From positions 1-64,000 of the forward strand of contig MU858174.1 of NCBI GenBank assembly GCA_033297075.1: DNA of 64,000 nucleotides, written 5' to 3'. Shown here piece by piece: positions 32,802 to 47,145 of this stretch (within the stretch, counting starts at the first letter, position 1; each line of letters opens with the position of its first letter). A program made the position numbers and the translations under genes. The notes beneath the pieces were generated by a model. The model was given only the letters and a program-made list of their open reading frames with translations. It made no database searches and had not been told where the DNA came from. The stretch is from Rhypophila decipiens (lineage: Eukaryota > Ascomycota > Sordariomycetes > Sordariales > Naviculisporaceae).

Positions 32802-33412
32802 TTGCGCAGGGAGGGTTTGGGATGGGATACATGTTCGGATTCACAACTTTTGATGTGTAAAGGTGTTGGGCTTTTGTATATGGACCGATCGACGGTGTTT
32901 TCTGTTGTTTCTTTTCTCGTATTCCGCCGGTCTGGATCTTCACCGCGGAAATAATACCCAGCAAAATGTCACATATCTACATATAACGATTTCGCATTCG
33001 GATCGGCTGTCGGAACTAGTAACAGGGATCAATCATTACCAGTCATGGGGAATAGAAGTGCATTCCGAAGTTCCTGAGCTCCTCTCCTCCTTGCCCCGCT
33101 CACCAGCACTCCTGTCGTTACCCAGACGCTCGGTGAAGAACACGCAAACATTTTCCCTTCCATGTTTGTTGAGGACACTAACAACCAGATCCGAATAGGC
33201 GTTATCGGCGCGAATCATCTTCTTTTTGGTCTTCCTGTTCTTTTGCCCGGCGATTGTGGTCTTGGTGATAATAGCACAACGCCCCTTCCCCAAGGGTGCC
33301 CCATCTGCCGGCAGGTGCGGAGAACTTGACCCTCTTCGACCACCACACCTGCATGAGGGGGCGGGCCGTGACAGTTGGAGATCGCCAGGTCCTCGGCGGG
33401 GTACCTACTCAG

Positions 33413-33462
33413 GTAAGTCGCGTATATAGGAACCATACTGGCTGTAACTAACTTGACTTTAG
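33413..33462 (+). other. Probable 5' leader intron of the VAO-type gene
   Basis: GTAAGT donor at 33413, CTAAC branch at about 33447 and TTTAG acceptor at 33462; 50 bp. It lies 57 bp before the ATG. Confidence 0.55.
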
Positions 33463-33519
33463 CAGAAGCCAACCACCTTACACAAGAAGATCGTCTTTTA
33501 ACAGCGAGAAGGAACAACC

Positions 33520-35706
<2,187 letters not shown>

Positions 35707-36172
35707 TTGGTGATGGTAGTGTACCTAGGTAGTTGGGCTTCAGGGGTGAAGGCTGTCTCGGGATTGTGTTGGCTTTGTTGCTTTGGGTTTTATCGAGTTT
35801 ATTACTGTTCAATATGGCAAGCTTGATGAAGGCTGGGCTTCATCTGCCCCTGATATGCAAAACCAGTACGCCGATCTCAAAATCGTCGCAAGGAAGCGCT
35901 CAAGATTTCCAGATACGGTTAGTACAGATTTGTCAGGAATGCCAAGACCAGCTGAATGCCATGCATGGCTGCTGCTGCGTGACGAGGACAACGTCCGTGA
36001 ATTCCGCTCACGATCCACACTGATTCGCTTCTTCAGTTTCACCCACAAAACACAATAGGCGACTCCAGTTGAAGTAATCCAAGTAGCATATTATTTCACT
36101 TCATTAATTCCAGCAACAGACAATATCAGTCACCACAGCAACCAGAAATAGGAGAGAGTAAACAGCAGCAGC

Positions 36173-36862
36173 ATGTCCCTCCTCACCCCCGAAATCACAG
36201 CCCACCTCACAACCCTTTACTCATCACCATCGCGGCACTACCACAACCTATCCCACGTCGAATCCCTGCTGGCCTTATTAAACGAGTACCGTTTCCACTT
36301 TCAAGACGCCCCCGCAGCGGAAGCAGCCATCTGGTTCCACGACGCCATCTACGACCCGCAGACTCTCAAAGGCGACCAGAATGAGCTGCAGAGTGCCGAG
36401 CTCGCGGGGGAGATGCTCACCGCGGCTGGGGTCAACACGGAACAAGTGGAGAGAGTGACAGAGATGATTGAAGCAACAGCCACTCATGTGCTACCTTGTC
36501 GGTTCTCAGAGGCCGATATCGACACACAAGGCGAGGCGCGAGATGTAGCGTTGTTCTTGGATATGGACTTGAGTATCCTTGGCGCAGAGAAACTCGAATA
36601 TGAGTGGTATGAGGGTATGGTTCGGAGGGAGTATAACTGGGTGGGGGATCATGAGTGGCGGGTAGGGCGGGCGGATGTTCTTGGACGCTTGTTGGGTCTG
36701 TCGTCGACCAAGAACGACGCCGACAAGAAGGATATTGAGAAGGAAAAGGAGCAGAAGTTTATCTACCATACGGATTTGTTCAGAGGACTGTTTGAGGACC
36801 AGGCTAGGAGGAATATGCGCAGCTCGTTGGATATGCTTGAGGGACTTCCTTTGTACCAATAG
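36173..36862 (+). CDS. HD-superfamily hydrolase-like protein
   Basis: A 229-residue single-exon protein resembling the predicted metal-dependent HD-type phosphohydrolases of COG4339. It has RHYHNLSHV (21-29), AAIWFHDAIYDP (51-62), an LQSAEL segment, and a later LFLDMDLSILG helix, matching the order of that family's motifs and providing the His/Asp metal ligands. A short Lys/Glu/Asp-rich insertion (about 185-200) precedes the conserved YHTDLFRG end. Substrate unknown. It lies about 0.5 kb downstream of the oxidase gene in the same direction, without evidence of a link. Confidence 0.75.
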   Translation: MSLLTPEITAHLTTLYSSPSRHYHNLSHVESLLALLNEYRFHFQDAPAAEAAIWFHDAIYDPQTLKGDQNELQSAELAGEMLTAAGVNTEQVERVTEMIEATATHVLPCRFSEADIDTQGEARDVALFLDMDLSILGAEKLEYEWYEGMVRREYNWVGDHEWRVGRADVLGRLLGLSSTKNDADKKDIEKEKEQKFIYHTDLFRGLFEDQARRNMRSSLDMLEGLPLYQ

Positions 36863-39331
36863 GTGCGCTCGCTGCTCTCTCTGTTTTTTTGGTACAGTTT
36901 TGTTCATCTCGGCCTCATACTGTATTGTTGATGTGAAATGCACAGACAGGGCCGCTCAACCCCTGGGAAAATGAATGCCCTCGTTACAGTATCGCCTTGA
37001 CTGTCACCCCTGCCTGACCTCCTTGGTCTTGTCGGCTTTTTTTTTGAGCAAAGGCTGCTTCCTAAGCAGGACCATTCACATCACTTGTAAATCCTTGTCC
37101 AGTTTGTCTCTGCATGGGTCCCTGCAGGCAAGAGATCAGAACAGCGGTTTTCTTTCCTCGCTATTGCGTAATATCGGTTGGCCTGCCTTTTGTCTGTCAA
37201 AGTGTGGCAAGGCTTCAGGGGTGCCGAGGGACGATTATTAGTGGCGAAGGATTGCTTAGAAATGCTGTGGCAATAATTGGAAATCCAGGCGATGGAATCG
37301 CCGAGATGGAGCCAGAAACACACAGAAAACTTCAGGATCACACATATTTATAGACGACTTCAGAACACAAGATACAGGTCTGAGGACGAGAAGAAGAATG
37401 ATCCTTTTTACCCTAATAATACAATTGATTGCTTGCCTTGACTTTAACATTGTCTTGGTTCCCAGAAAGTGGAAAGTACCGCGCACCCAATCATCACTAT
37501 GATAACACTCCATAATGGTTCTCGATACCTCAGGGCAGGGATTTCTCAGGTACCTGCTCGCATATGCTCAAGATAATGCAGTAGAGTACTAGGCAATAAT
37601 CGTATATATGATGTGAATTTCGCGCCGGGCCTCTGAACCGTCGCTGATATTGCTTGCCCCTTGTGGTTGCAACCGGCAGGTGAATAATATGGCCCATCCA
37701 TTAGCTAAGCGGCAAAAGCCCCCTCTACATGTCTTTTCGTGCACGCTTCGGGAATTTTTACTGTAAATCCAAGAGTAACTCTCCAAATTGGAAATAATGC
37801 CGTCTCAGTGTTGAATACTCGAGTCACGAGGACTTATAGACAGTACTTGAACTACTTGACGAATCATATCTGTAAAATAGACGAGATCTAGAACTAAACT
37901 ACCGAACCACACGGCCAAAAGATGAGGTATACATCACCGAAAGGCGTGCTCGGCTCAGTAGTACATAGTTATTGCTTCGTCCCACGCGAGGCAACAGTTG
38001 TTTCGGATCTTGCTTTACGAATGGAGTTGAATTTGCAACGAGCTTGATGCTCGTCCAGGTACCATAGCTGGGGGCATTCTTGCTGCTCGCTGATTGGGAT
38101 ATAATCCCTTGAAGTTGACCTCGTTTCCAGAGCCGGAAATCTCCGCCGTGCTGTTTCCCGGGAGAGCTATCAAGTGTCATTGGTCGAAGTATAGGTTAGA
38201 GAAGGAGTTAAGAAGTAGAGGTGTAAGACCGGAGTTGAGGAAGTACCTGAGCTTGCAAGCGAGTAATGTAGCCGGAGTTATAGGATTTATGTGGGCATAA
38301 GGGCGAGCAACAGAAGTGGAGTTGAGGAGGAATATACGTAAGCTGGAGGACAACTTGAAGCAAGGTAGCCGGAGTTGAAGAAAGTTGAGGACATGAGCAA
38401 TATGAGGCAAAATATTTGGGCTCTAGGAGGATGGTGCTCACGCCAACGTTTAAGGCTTACTTCGACATGGTAATTATACCAATAGGAATTAATTACCGCC
38501 AACCTTCAATATCTTCTCTATGTATCAGGGTCCCGAGTCGCAACACAGGTACATCGAGCGCGGCGAGCCAGTCGACGCCAAACTAACCTTATTAGTTCTA
38601 CCCTCGAATCTCTCGACCCAAACACCCACAGAGGGGCACGAGAATTTCCCCAATATCATTATAATCCGCGTCTACGGAGTTGGCGAAGTTCACATCCTGA
38701 GAACCAACAAATGTGTTTATGTTATGTCAGTGAAGTCTATGGTTAAACCTGCTATCAGCACTGAGCAAGGTAACCTGATCCCTGTAGGTAATGCTCTCGT
38801 CCGCGAACACCCCCTTACATTACTCCAACATGCTGTCGCTACCCATGACCAAAGAGAAGCCCTATAATGAAAACCTGCCAGAAAAGGAAAACCCAGAACC
38901 GAAAACCCAGAAAGAAAAACACAGAAAGGAAAAACCAGAAAACCCCCCAAAAGGGAAACATCTGCCCTATAAGAATAGCTCTCAGAAAAGAGAAAACCCC
39001 AATAGCACCAGTTCGTCCATATTATCTTCCTCCAGTAGTATTACAAAGTGGAGACAAAGGGCCCAAGGCTGATCCTGGCCTTCTCAAATACTTTCCCTGC
39101 TGCCAACATGAAAATCCATGATCAATCTGCTCTTCTTCCCATCGGTCTATACTATACAAAACATGTTTATAAAACAGTGTCCTTCATTAACTTTTCCTTC
39201 GCTAATAGCCTTGATTCCTCCAGCAACGGTGGTGTCGTAAGATGATTGGGGATCCTTTAATTCCCCGCTTCCTCCGCCGATGGGGTGTCGTCCTGGCGTG
39301 GTCGGCCGGTAGTGTCGGGCCCGTCGGGGAC
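36863..39331. other. Gene-poor stretch with low-complexity segments
   Basis: No supportable gene over about 2.4 kb. Around 38195-38400 a degenerate motif, CCGGAGTTGAGGAAG-like, recurs at least four times. At 38866-38965 there is a purine-rich tract of GAAAACCCAGAA-like units. The 115-codon frame at 38520 resembles no family. Confidence 0.45.
38866..38965 (+). repeat. Purine-rich degenerate short tandem repeat
   Basis: Repeats of a 10-13 bp GAAAACCCAGAA-like unit with A, G and C but almost no T. Confidence 0.55.
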
Positions 39332-40183
39332 TCAGAGCTCCATCTTCCTGAAGTAGTGGTAGTTGTCGCTTTCGGCAAAGTACGCTCCTTCGCCGATCTT
39401 GTACAAGCGAAGCGTAGAGTTGGGATGCTTAACCAAAACGGAGTCGAGCAGCTCAAGCTTCTTGGGGCTTGTGTCGATGCCATTCATCTCATCGACCATC
39501 GCAGACATCTCCTGCGAAATCTTTTCCGCGACGGGCATCCTGCCCAGTCTGGCCCACATCGAGTCTGAGGATGACAGAAAAATCATGCGCTCGATGTTTG
39601 GGAAGACCTGTCGAATCTTCCTTGGCCAGCTATTGGACCACTCCTCTGCATCCTGCTCGAACTGGCCCCACGCGATGTGGACGTGAATGAGCAGAGTTTT
39701 AATTACGGCGGTGTCGATGTTTGAGTGACGCAGGGCTCGGGGCAGCCAGTATGCCGCCTCCTGGGCATCATCGGGCGTGGCGGGTACCAATAGATCCCGA
39801 GCTTGGGGCCCGAAACACCACAGCTCGAAGACGTCGTTGCGGGGGTCAATGTAGCAGGGCTTGAGGTAGTCCTGGCTGACTCCACCGAATGCGGCAAGGT
39901 GAATGAGGCGCTTTGTGCGAACCATCTGCTTCATGGCAATGTGACGCGACAGGCGGCACACGTGGAGGAGGACGTGGGGCTCCTTGTGTCCATCGTCTGT
40001 GATGCGATCTAGGCCGATCAAGGTGATCCGGAAGGTCCGGCGAACGACTGGGGCCGCCTCCCAAACCTGCATCTGCAACTCGACTGGCAGATACGGGAAG
40101 AGAAGGAACTCTGTGGGTCCCTGAGCAGGCTTTGCCTGGACAGACAGAGCAGTGGAAAGGCGAGAATTGTCGATCGAAGTCAT
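39332..40183 (-). CDS. 2EXR-domain protein
   Basis: A 283-residue protein with the 2EXR signature of filamentous fungi near its N terminus: FLLFPYLPVELQMQVWEAA (about 26-44), then RTFRITL and HVLLHVCRLSRHIAMKQM, the second conserved helix. The middle has an IDPRNDVFEL segment typical of the family. The molecular role of 2EXR proteins is unknown. The family is often expanded in ascomycetes. A pyrimidine-rich leader lies at 40184-40700 on this strand, with an AT-rich TATTTAAT element near 40701-40708. A paralog lies 2 kb to the right on the same strand. Confidence 0.82.
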   Translation of the reverse strand: MTSIDNSRLSTALSVQAKPAQGPTEFLLFPYLPVELQMQVWEAAPVVRRTFRITLIGLDRITDDGHKEPHVLLHVCRLSRHIAMKQMVRTKRLIHLAAFGGVSQDYLKPCYIDPRNDVFELWCFGPQARDLLVPATPDDAQEAAYWLPRALRHSNIDTAVIKTLLIHVHIAWGQFEQDAEEWSNSWPRKIRQVFPNIERMIFLSSSDSMWARLGRMPVAEKISQEMSAMVDEMNGIDTSPKKLELLDSVLVKHPNSTLRLYKIGEGAYFAESDNYHYFRKMEL

Positions 40184-42075
40184 TGTGAATTCGGGACCGT
40201 CTTCAGGTTTGTCTTGGTTCTCAAGTGGAAGGTGGTGAGAATATTGAGGAAGACGTTTGGGTGTTGTCGCCTCGCTCGAGTAAGGTGTGTTGTGAATCGG
40301 TTGACAAGTTGTCGCAACAGGTAGCGGTTGAACAGGTGTGGCGGGCGAAGGAGAACAGCCGTTGTAGCTCTGGACTCTGCGTGCGGAAAGGTAGGGAACG
40401 TCCGTGACGGGACTCCAGAAGCGGGATATTGAGTAAGATATTGAGTATGCCGCTTATGGTTGTCGCTTTGGGAATTCGGGGAAGAGGACAGGATCCCTGA
40501 ACAGAATCGAGAAGCGTGGAAAGCAAGAGGATTCCTGAGGAGAGTGGAATCGAGAAAGGAGGAGAGTAAAGAAAACCCCTGAGTAGATCAAGAAGGCAGA
40601 AAGGTGTGGGCGGATGCCTGTATCTGTGTGTGCTTTCTGCGATGTTCGCGTGTGAGAAAAAGCTCGGAAAGGTTTCTGGGAGGAAGGAGGGGACGGGGAC
40701 ATTAAATAGTCGGGTGCTGAGAAGCATAGGCCAACGGACTAGGGACTGTACACAGATTTTGGGCCAATGACAGTGAGCCGTAGGGGTGGAGTCCCCCGCG
40801 GGTGGCCAAAGTCAGGAGGTCTGCGAACCCGGCAACGGCCTCCGTGAGTCACGGCGTCGGAGGTCACCACGACGCGTCCAGAGGTGAACTACGTCAGACT
40901 GCACAAAAGCGAACAATAGCTAGATAAGCATTGTTGTTTACTTGGTTGTTGACTTCGCATAAATGTGCACCATGTGTCGCGTTCGAGATGGATAAAAAAT
41001 TAAACCCGACTTCATAAGCTCAGCCTCATCCAGGTTTTCAGCCTCATGCCGAGCCACATCGGTTCACCCCCTCCCTGTCAGTACAAGCTCCCTCTGAGAT
41101 GCCGTCATACTGGTAATATTTCAATCGTTATTCCAGCGGATACGGTATAGTTAAAGTGATTTGCGTAATGCACTGCCGCTCTGGGGATTTAGCGACCCGG
41201 CGTTTCGCTCATCTCCACACCTGCCACCGACATTATCTACGCAGTGGGCAAGATCTCAACCATCTCGGATAAGGATGTTCCCCCATCTGTAAAAACACAT
41301 TGAGAGGTCGCCTCCATGCAAAGTCACATCGTCGCAAGGTTCTTCATCGGGGGTTCAAAATCACGGCATGATAGACCTAGATAACCAATGGCGCAAGGAA
41401 CGAGGATGAAGAATGAGATTTGAGATAATATACATATAGGCCCCTAATATACAGCCACCAGTCCTCTCATATACAGATACCAGTCTTCTTATATAGAGGC
41501 ACTACTCTTGTCGGAATAAATGCGTTGACTAGCTGGAATAAATGCCTTGACTAGCTGGAATAAATGCCTTAACTAGACTAGAATAAAAGCCTTAACTGGC
41601 AAGAATAAATGCCTTGACTGGCTAGAATAAATGTCTTGACTGCTGGAATAAATGCCTTAACTAGACTTAAGAAATACCTTAACTAGACTAGAATAGAGGT
41701 TTAACTTGCTGGAATAAATGCCTGATTACGATCCCGAGACGGTGTTGTTGCATTATCTTCACACAGCACGTTTCGAACCTGATATCAGACCACTGTTTGT
41801 CACCCATCAGGTTCGGCACGAAAGGATGGAAAATCAATGATAATTGTTTGACCTGTCATGGAATGCTAATGAAGCCATCGCTGAATATACTTGCAATTCT
41901 CCCGCATCGCTGATGGATAATGCATTGCACTATTCTTCCTCGGAGACCAAAAAGCTGTGACAACCCAGATATGCCATAAATATTCCCCCTGATAACCACC
42001 TCAAATCTGGACTCAGGAAAGCCTTTGCCGACATAAAAGCCGTCGAGGTTGAGAATTTGATAATGTTTGGCAGCA
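40184..42075. other. Intergenic between 2EXR genes
   Basis: Contains the leader of the left 2EXR gene, the 22-bp minisatellite and a coding-like stretch at 41856-42131 discussed with the right 2EXR gene. Confidence 0.5.
41450..41724. repeat. 22-bp-period minisatellite, two unit types
   Basis: About three units of the ATATACAG..ACCAGTC type (41450-41513) run directly into about ten units of the GGAATAAATGCCTTGACTAG type, with a few 21-24 bp length variants. Both types have a 22-bp period. Confidence 0.85.
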
Positions 42076-42876
42076 TCAAAGAGCCAGCTCGTAGACGCCT
42101 TGGTGATTGAGTGTCGCGGATCGAATAGCAACCTCCTGACACTCGGGGGACATGGCTATAATGTAGAATACTTTCCGTAAACGATGATTAAGGTAGGTTC
42201 CAGGCCCCCCTCGAAGAGACAAAAAGACATCAGACATCAAGATCTTGCTGTCAGCAGCGGGAAACAGCCTTTTCATCTTTTTCTTGATAGTAATCTTTGT
42301 CTGGGGGCTGAGGTTGGCTCGCGACCGTGGAAGGACTCGGAAGAGTCCACAGCTGATGTTTTTGACGGTGAGCTTGCGTTCTCTTTCGGCTTGGCTCCTC
42401 ACGAGGGGGTTGAGCTTGGGTTCTCTTTCGGTTAGGTTCCTCGCGAGGCAAGACATCGAGTGCGTCAGTTCCTCAATCGAAGGGGCCAAAGGGGGGTCCC
42501 AGTCCAGTGATATCCTTGTCCAACTCAGCTTTGTTGCCTTGTCCAGGAACGATATATCCAAGATATCATAGTCCATGTCGAAGTACACGGGCATCCATAG
42601 TGTTCGACCATGCGTAAAACCACCTGTATCCTTCATACGCTCGAGCGCGATCTTTCGCGAATCGTAACAAATGCGAAGAAGTATGTGAGGGACCCGGGCG
42701 CGGCGACGGCCATCGAGAAGATGGATTCCGTCTTCATCCACACGAAAGAAGCGAGGAATCGATGGCACGGACCTCCAGACCATGAACTGCAGTTCACCAG
42801 GCAATTCTGGGAACTGGTGAAAGGTTCCGGGGGGCGCTGGGCTGACGATGGGGGTTGAGGTGCTAGAGAGGGACAT
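42076..42876 (-). CDS. 2EXR-domain protein, possibly frameshifted at the C terminus
   Basis: A 266-residue protein with FHQFPELPGELQFMVWRSV (about 19-37) and PHILLRICYDSRKIALERMK, the two 2EXR helices, and a basic middle (KITIKKKMKRLFP). The present frame ends at 42076. Another frame on the same strand continues protein-like to 41856 (ASTSWLFDAAKHYQILNLDG). The switch point coincides with a CCCCC run near 42151-42155, just after FYIIAM. One base more or less there would replace the last residues with about 95 others. It could be a sequencing slip, a recent frameshift, or simply the true end. Confidence 0.75.
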   Translation of the reverse strand: MSLSSTSTPIVSPAPPGTFHQFPELPGELQFMVWRSVPSIPRFFRVDEDGIHLLDGRRRARVPHILLRICYDSRKIALERMKDTGGFTHGRTLWMPVYFDMDYDILDISFLDKATKLSWTRISLDWDPPLAPSIEELTHSMSCLARNLTEREPKLNPLVRSQAERERKLTVKNISCGLFRVLPRSRANLSPQTKITIKKKMKRLFPAADSKILMSDVFLSLRGGPGTYLNHRLRKVFYIIAMSPECQEVAIRSATLNHQGVYELAL

Positions 42877-43337
42877 TACGAATGTCTTGAGAATGGATGG
42901 TCGCGATTATTCAACAACTATGCTTAATGAAGATGCTTTGTTGTCGGCTAGCGTTCGGTTGTTCAATTGTTGTAGCAGGATGGGTTTTGCGGCGGGGCAC
43001 AGAGGAAGATATACCGATCTGAGCACCGCTCAAGAGTCAACTGGCTGCAGCTGGCCAGGAAGGTTCTCAAATGACGACGACATCGGACACAGGTCGGATA
43101 GGTGTGTTTCTATAGATATAGACCCGTTTCGGCGTGAGGATCTGAGCGGGAAGTCACGTTGGAGTTTGGTCCAGAGATGAGATGCAATTGGCCTCGTTGG
43201 CTTCGATAGGTAAGCAGACCCTGGGCCACTTCCCCGTTTCCCGAGAACTGGTGAACTACCAAAAGAGAAAGCATTTAGAGAGATGACGTATTCCAGTCAC
43301 TCAAACGCAGAGACACCTGCCGCAGTCATCCCGAAGA

Positions 43338-45489
43338 TCACTCGTCCACTCCGAGCAGCCTTCTCTTCCGCAACAAAAGGTGGAAAACGAAAAACAAGAC
43401 CGCACCAGCACCCAACGTGCCTGCAATAACGCCAAACCCCATGAAATATTCCGGCATGTCGCTCCCAGGAAACAAGTAGGCCCCATACACGTTCCCCAAG
43501 TTCCCCACTGCGCCTGGCAACGCCAGGGCAAAAGCCCGCGCCTCGGGGTGCATGTCGCTAAAGGTGACGGCCAGCAGCGACAGGTACAAAGCTATCGAGC
43601 TCCATACACCCCCCGCCATGAAGAACAAGAGCCCGTAGCGAGCGTGGGGAGATTGAATCACACACACAAGGCTGGAAAAGACAGCTGCCGATCCCATGCA
43701 AGCACCCATCATCAAGGACCTGCGGAGCGGGAAACTGTCGGCGAAATACCCCACAAGCACGGCCGAGATGACGGCCATGATCCAAATCGGAATGGTCATG
43801 AACTGTGTCTGCGTGATGGACTCAAATCCCATCTCGAAGATCAAAATCGGGTAAAAGTATGCAAGCACAGTCGAGCAGCCGAGCAACTATGTGCGGTTCG
43901 CATGGAAATTAGTACCAGTCTTTCTTTCCCTCTCCCAAGCATGGATGGTAACTTACCCCGACTCCAACAGTAATAGTCCAAACTCTCCAATCGCTCAACG
44001 CAACACGAATCGACTTGGCCTTGCCCAGTCTCTCCACAGCATCCGTCAAGCTCCCCTCTCCATCGAGCCTTCCAAGCAAAACACCCTCCTTCTTGACCCT
44101 CCCCACAGCAATCTGCCTGCCTCGCTCGCCAAACCTCTTAGCCGTACTCTCGCTCCCCGGAAAATCAACCATCAGCCAGTACGAAATCGTCGCCCAGACA
44201 ATCGTAAACACCCCCTCAATCCCAAACAGCCACTTCCACCCGCGGATATGATTCACGCCCTCCAACCAAGCCGCCGCACTGCCCGATATAATCCCCCCAA
44301 ATGCTCCACCGAGCAGCGCGGCCGATAACGTCGCAGAGATTCTCTTCCCCTGTTCGTCGGGCCGATACCAGCACGAAATGAGGAATATCGTCGCCGGAGA
44401 GAGGCCAGACTCGAACACGCCGACGGAAAATCGCAGCATCAGGAGATTAGTGTAGTTGGTTACAAAGGCCATGGATAAGGTGAGGAGGCCCCAGCAGCCT
44501 ACAAGGATGGGGAGGTATAGTCTTGGACGAGTCCGCGAGAGGATGAGGTTGGATAGCGGGCCGCAGGTCACGTATCCAACTGAATATCATTGTCAATGCC
44601 CAACATTCTCCTCGAACCGGGTACTGTAGAGGGAACGAAAGAAGGACTCACAATAAAACACAACAATAACCATACTATACTGGTCGTCGGATAAGTCCAG
44701 ATCAAGACCCATCCCAGCGAGTTGTGCGTTTCCGATACTATTTTGGCACGATCAGCCACACCCGTTCAAGAAAACAAATCAAAATTGGACGAACCTAGAC
44801 CGATCCATCCAACTCATCAACGCCATCAACCAAACGGTCGGCAAAAAACACCAATCCAACTTTCTCACCAGTTTCTTTTCTTCGGCTTCCGTCCAGGTGA
44901 TCGTCCCGTCGGAGTCATCTTCGCCTTCCTCAGATCGTGAGGTCGATGCTGTCGTGACTGTGCATGTTGATCCTTTTTTCGGGAACCTATGGACTGGGAT
45001 TGGGGACGGTGGCGCTGGGAAGACATCGTCTTTCTTGGTGGAGGGCATGGTCAACCCTAACCCTGTCGCTGACCCAGATCCAGGGACAGGTGTGGATATT
45101 GGTGTTGTTGAGGATGATTCGGGGAGTATCCAGTCGTGGGAGTGGGAGTGTGATGACGATGCTGGCTCTATCCTGTCGTGGGAATGTGGTGTTGATGCTG
45201 ACTGTTGCGTCTCATATCGTGGTGGTGAACCTGCTGGCTGTATCGCATCGTGAGACTGCGGCGCTGGCAATGAATTGGGATCTGTTCGGCGTGATTTGGA
45301 AGTGTTACGCGAGGGCAATGAAGCGGATGGAGAGGATGGTGCTTTGGCTCGAGACTCGGAGGGGGGTTCCGGAAAGAAGTTGAATTGGCTGAACTGGTGG
45401 ATGACGCCGAGCTCGATATCTTGCCGCGGTTGTTGTTGTTCTCTGTTGTCGTCTCCGTTGCCAGGTGAAGATTGTGGCTGGGCCGACAT
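43338..45489 (-). CDS. MFS transporter, anion:cation symporter type (4 exons)
   Basis: Exons on the reverse strand: 45489..44795, 44737..44652, 44579..43957, 43886..43338; 650 residues. The three introns (57, 72 and 70 bp) have GT/AG ends, and joining them restores the first three helices (LPTVWLMALMSWMDRSS, GNAQLAGMGLDLDLSD, YSMVIVVFYFGYVTCGPLSN). This is the N-terminal signature of fungal organic anion/vitamin-type MFS proteins (Dal5/TNA1-like). Later motifs are RFSVGVFESGLSPATIFLIS and GWKWLFGIEGVFTI. The first 165 residues are an unusually long Ser/Pro/His-rich cytoplasmic tail with an acidic end. The start at 45489 has a good context (CCACGATG); an in-frame extension to 45945 is likely leader. 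Substrate not predictable. Confidence 0.88.
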
Positions 45490-46869
45490 CGTGGCGGCTA
45501 GATATGAATAAGAGAACGAAGGTGAGATAGATACTCGTCCCAAAAAGGAAGGTCGAGGCAACCGAGACCGATGCGAAAATGAAACGAGGACGACGATGGC
45601 CTCAACAAAACCTCGACAGCAAGGTAAAGAGAAAATCCGGTCCTTTATCGACCAAAAACCTTTTTTTTCCCACGGAAAGACCGTTGAACGTTCGGTTTTG
45701 TACCCCAGCGTCACAACAACATCAGCATCAGCTTGAACGGGAAAGACGGCAAATTTCGATGTCGACTCTGATGGGAATTGTTCGGAAGCCCTTGTATCCG
45801 GAGTTCCGGGACACTTGGGAAAAGTCACAACGAAAGAAAAGGGGACAGTTGAGCTATTTAGCTCCCTCGTAGCGTCGCCTCGTCCAAGTCCAGTGAGGAC
45901 AGCGGTTCTTTTGGCCGATCTTGGGGCCGTTTTTTCGAGTTCCATGCCGCTACGTCACAAGCATAGAAAGACCGGATTCTTAGCGGTTCACATTATCAAC
46001 ATGTGTATCGCCGATCGTTGTGCGTCCGTACTTTGAACCGTTTTTGCTGTTTTTTGTGTTTCGAAACGTCTCCAACCGTCACACCGCGACGGTTCTCGCC
46101 TTGGGATTTGTCAGAACGCACAAGAAAGGACCCCCTCTTTTGTTGATCAATGATAGATATCACGACAGAATTCGGTAAGCTGCGGTGCGAGATTGGTCCG
46201 GAGGGTGTGCCGATCGGTTACCTCGACACGACTGTCGTGGTCGTGGCCAACGGAGTGATGAAAAGAGCTGTACAGGAACTGGGACCATGAAAATGTCTCA
46301 CTTTTTTGGTTCGTGCTCGCCTCCGAGAGGATTCGGTAGGTAGGCGACATCTGTCTTTCGGGGACTGTCATACTGTCTGGCAGAGGACGAATGGGACAAC
46401 GGCACGAGGACGGGTTGCTGTGGTGAGACGATCGGGGACGGCGCAGCGGGCGCTGGTCAAAAAGAGCACGGAGGCCGAGGGTTCGGAACACGAAATAATG
46501 TCAAGAGCAGTGGAGGCAATGGGTTGCCTCGAACAAAGTGACAGGATTTACTTGAGAAAAGAAATGAGTGGAACCAGAGTGCATGTCTTGCCTTATAAAG
46601 GCCGTGGCCCGTGGGGAACCAGGTGAGAACCCGTTGCCTCTGGCTCATGGTGGCCAAAATATTGGTCTGCATCTACTTTGTGTATACCAGGCATTTGACT
46701 TCAAGTTGACCGTCGTGGCCGTCTCAGGGGACAGGGCCGATGCGGGGCTTTATGGCATGGACAACAACCACCGCCGTTCACCCGCCCACCGATACCTTGT
46801 CGCCGCCATATAAGCTCCAGGTTTGCCCATCGCTTTCAACCGGGTGAGGTGGGGTGGGGGAGCGAACAG
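45490..46869. other. Promoter side of the MFS gene and unassigned sequence
   Basis: Frames here are short or overlap the MFS leader. Nothing further supported. Confidence 0.4.
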
Positions 46870-47145
46870 TACTAGAGCCTATGGCATAGTTGGTTCAAGC
46901 GTTGATCCCGCCTCACACCGTCGCCTCCTAGCGGCCTCAACGGAGGCTCCTGTTCGATTCAGGAGTGAGGACCCGGAATCGGATTGTTGGCACCCCGCCT
47001 CTTCCCCCGGAAAAGCCGTCGAGAGGCTTTTCATAGGGGCAGCCCCCACGGGGGTTGCCCTGAACTTTATGCTCCGTGCTGAAAATGACTTGATTTTCTT
47101 TTTTCTTTTCTTTTTTCTTTTTGTTTTTTGTTTTTTAGACAAGTA
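46870..47145 (+). ncRNA. tRNA-like, Pol III-type structured element
   Basis: An A-box-like TGGCATAGTTGG at 46882-46893 and a B-box-like GTTCGATTC at 46952-46960, which forms the loop of a perfect T-arm-like hairpin (CTCCTG/CAGGAG). Outside it CCTCAC (46911-46916) pairs with GTGAGG (46965-46970), and GCCTCC pairs with GGAGGC. Two further hairpins follow: GAAAAGCC/GGCTTTTC (47010-47032) and a 10-bp GC stem (47037-47060). A T-rich tract from 47094 could end Pol III transcription. It does not fold as a normal tRNA because no 5' acceptor strand pairs. A SINE or a novel structured RNA are both possible. Confidence 0.4.

Noticed and set aside
40221..40727. 168-codon reverse-strand frame upstream of the left 2EXR gene
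   Set aside because: Pyrimidine-rich leader composition (Ser/Pro/Leu), no motifs; most likely untranslated.
41514..41724. CRISPR array
   Set aside because: Contiguous 22-bp degenerate units without unique spacers in a eukaryotic context; this is a minisatellite.
45490..45945. N-terminal extension of the MFS protein to 45945
   Set aside because: The internal ATG at 45489 has a better context and the extension reads like leader sequence.
46870..46975. A genuine tRNA gene
   Set aside because: A and B boxes are present but no 5' acceptor strand pairs with GTGAGGA and the D and anticodon arms do not fold.
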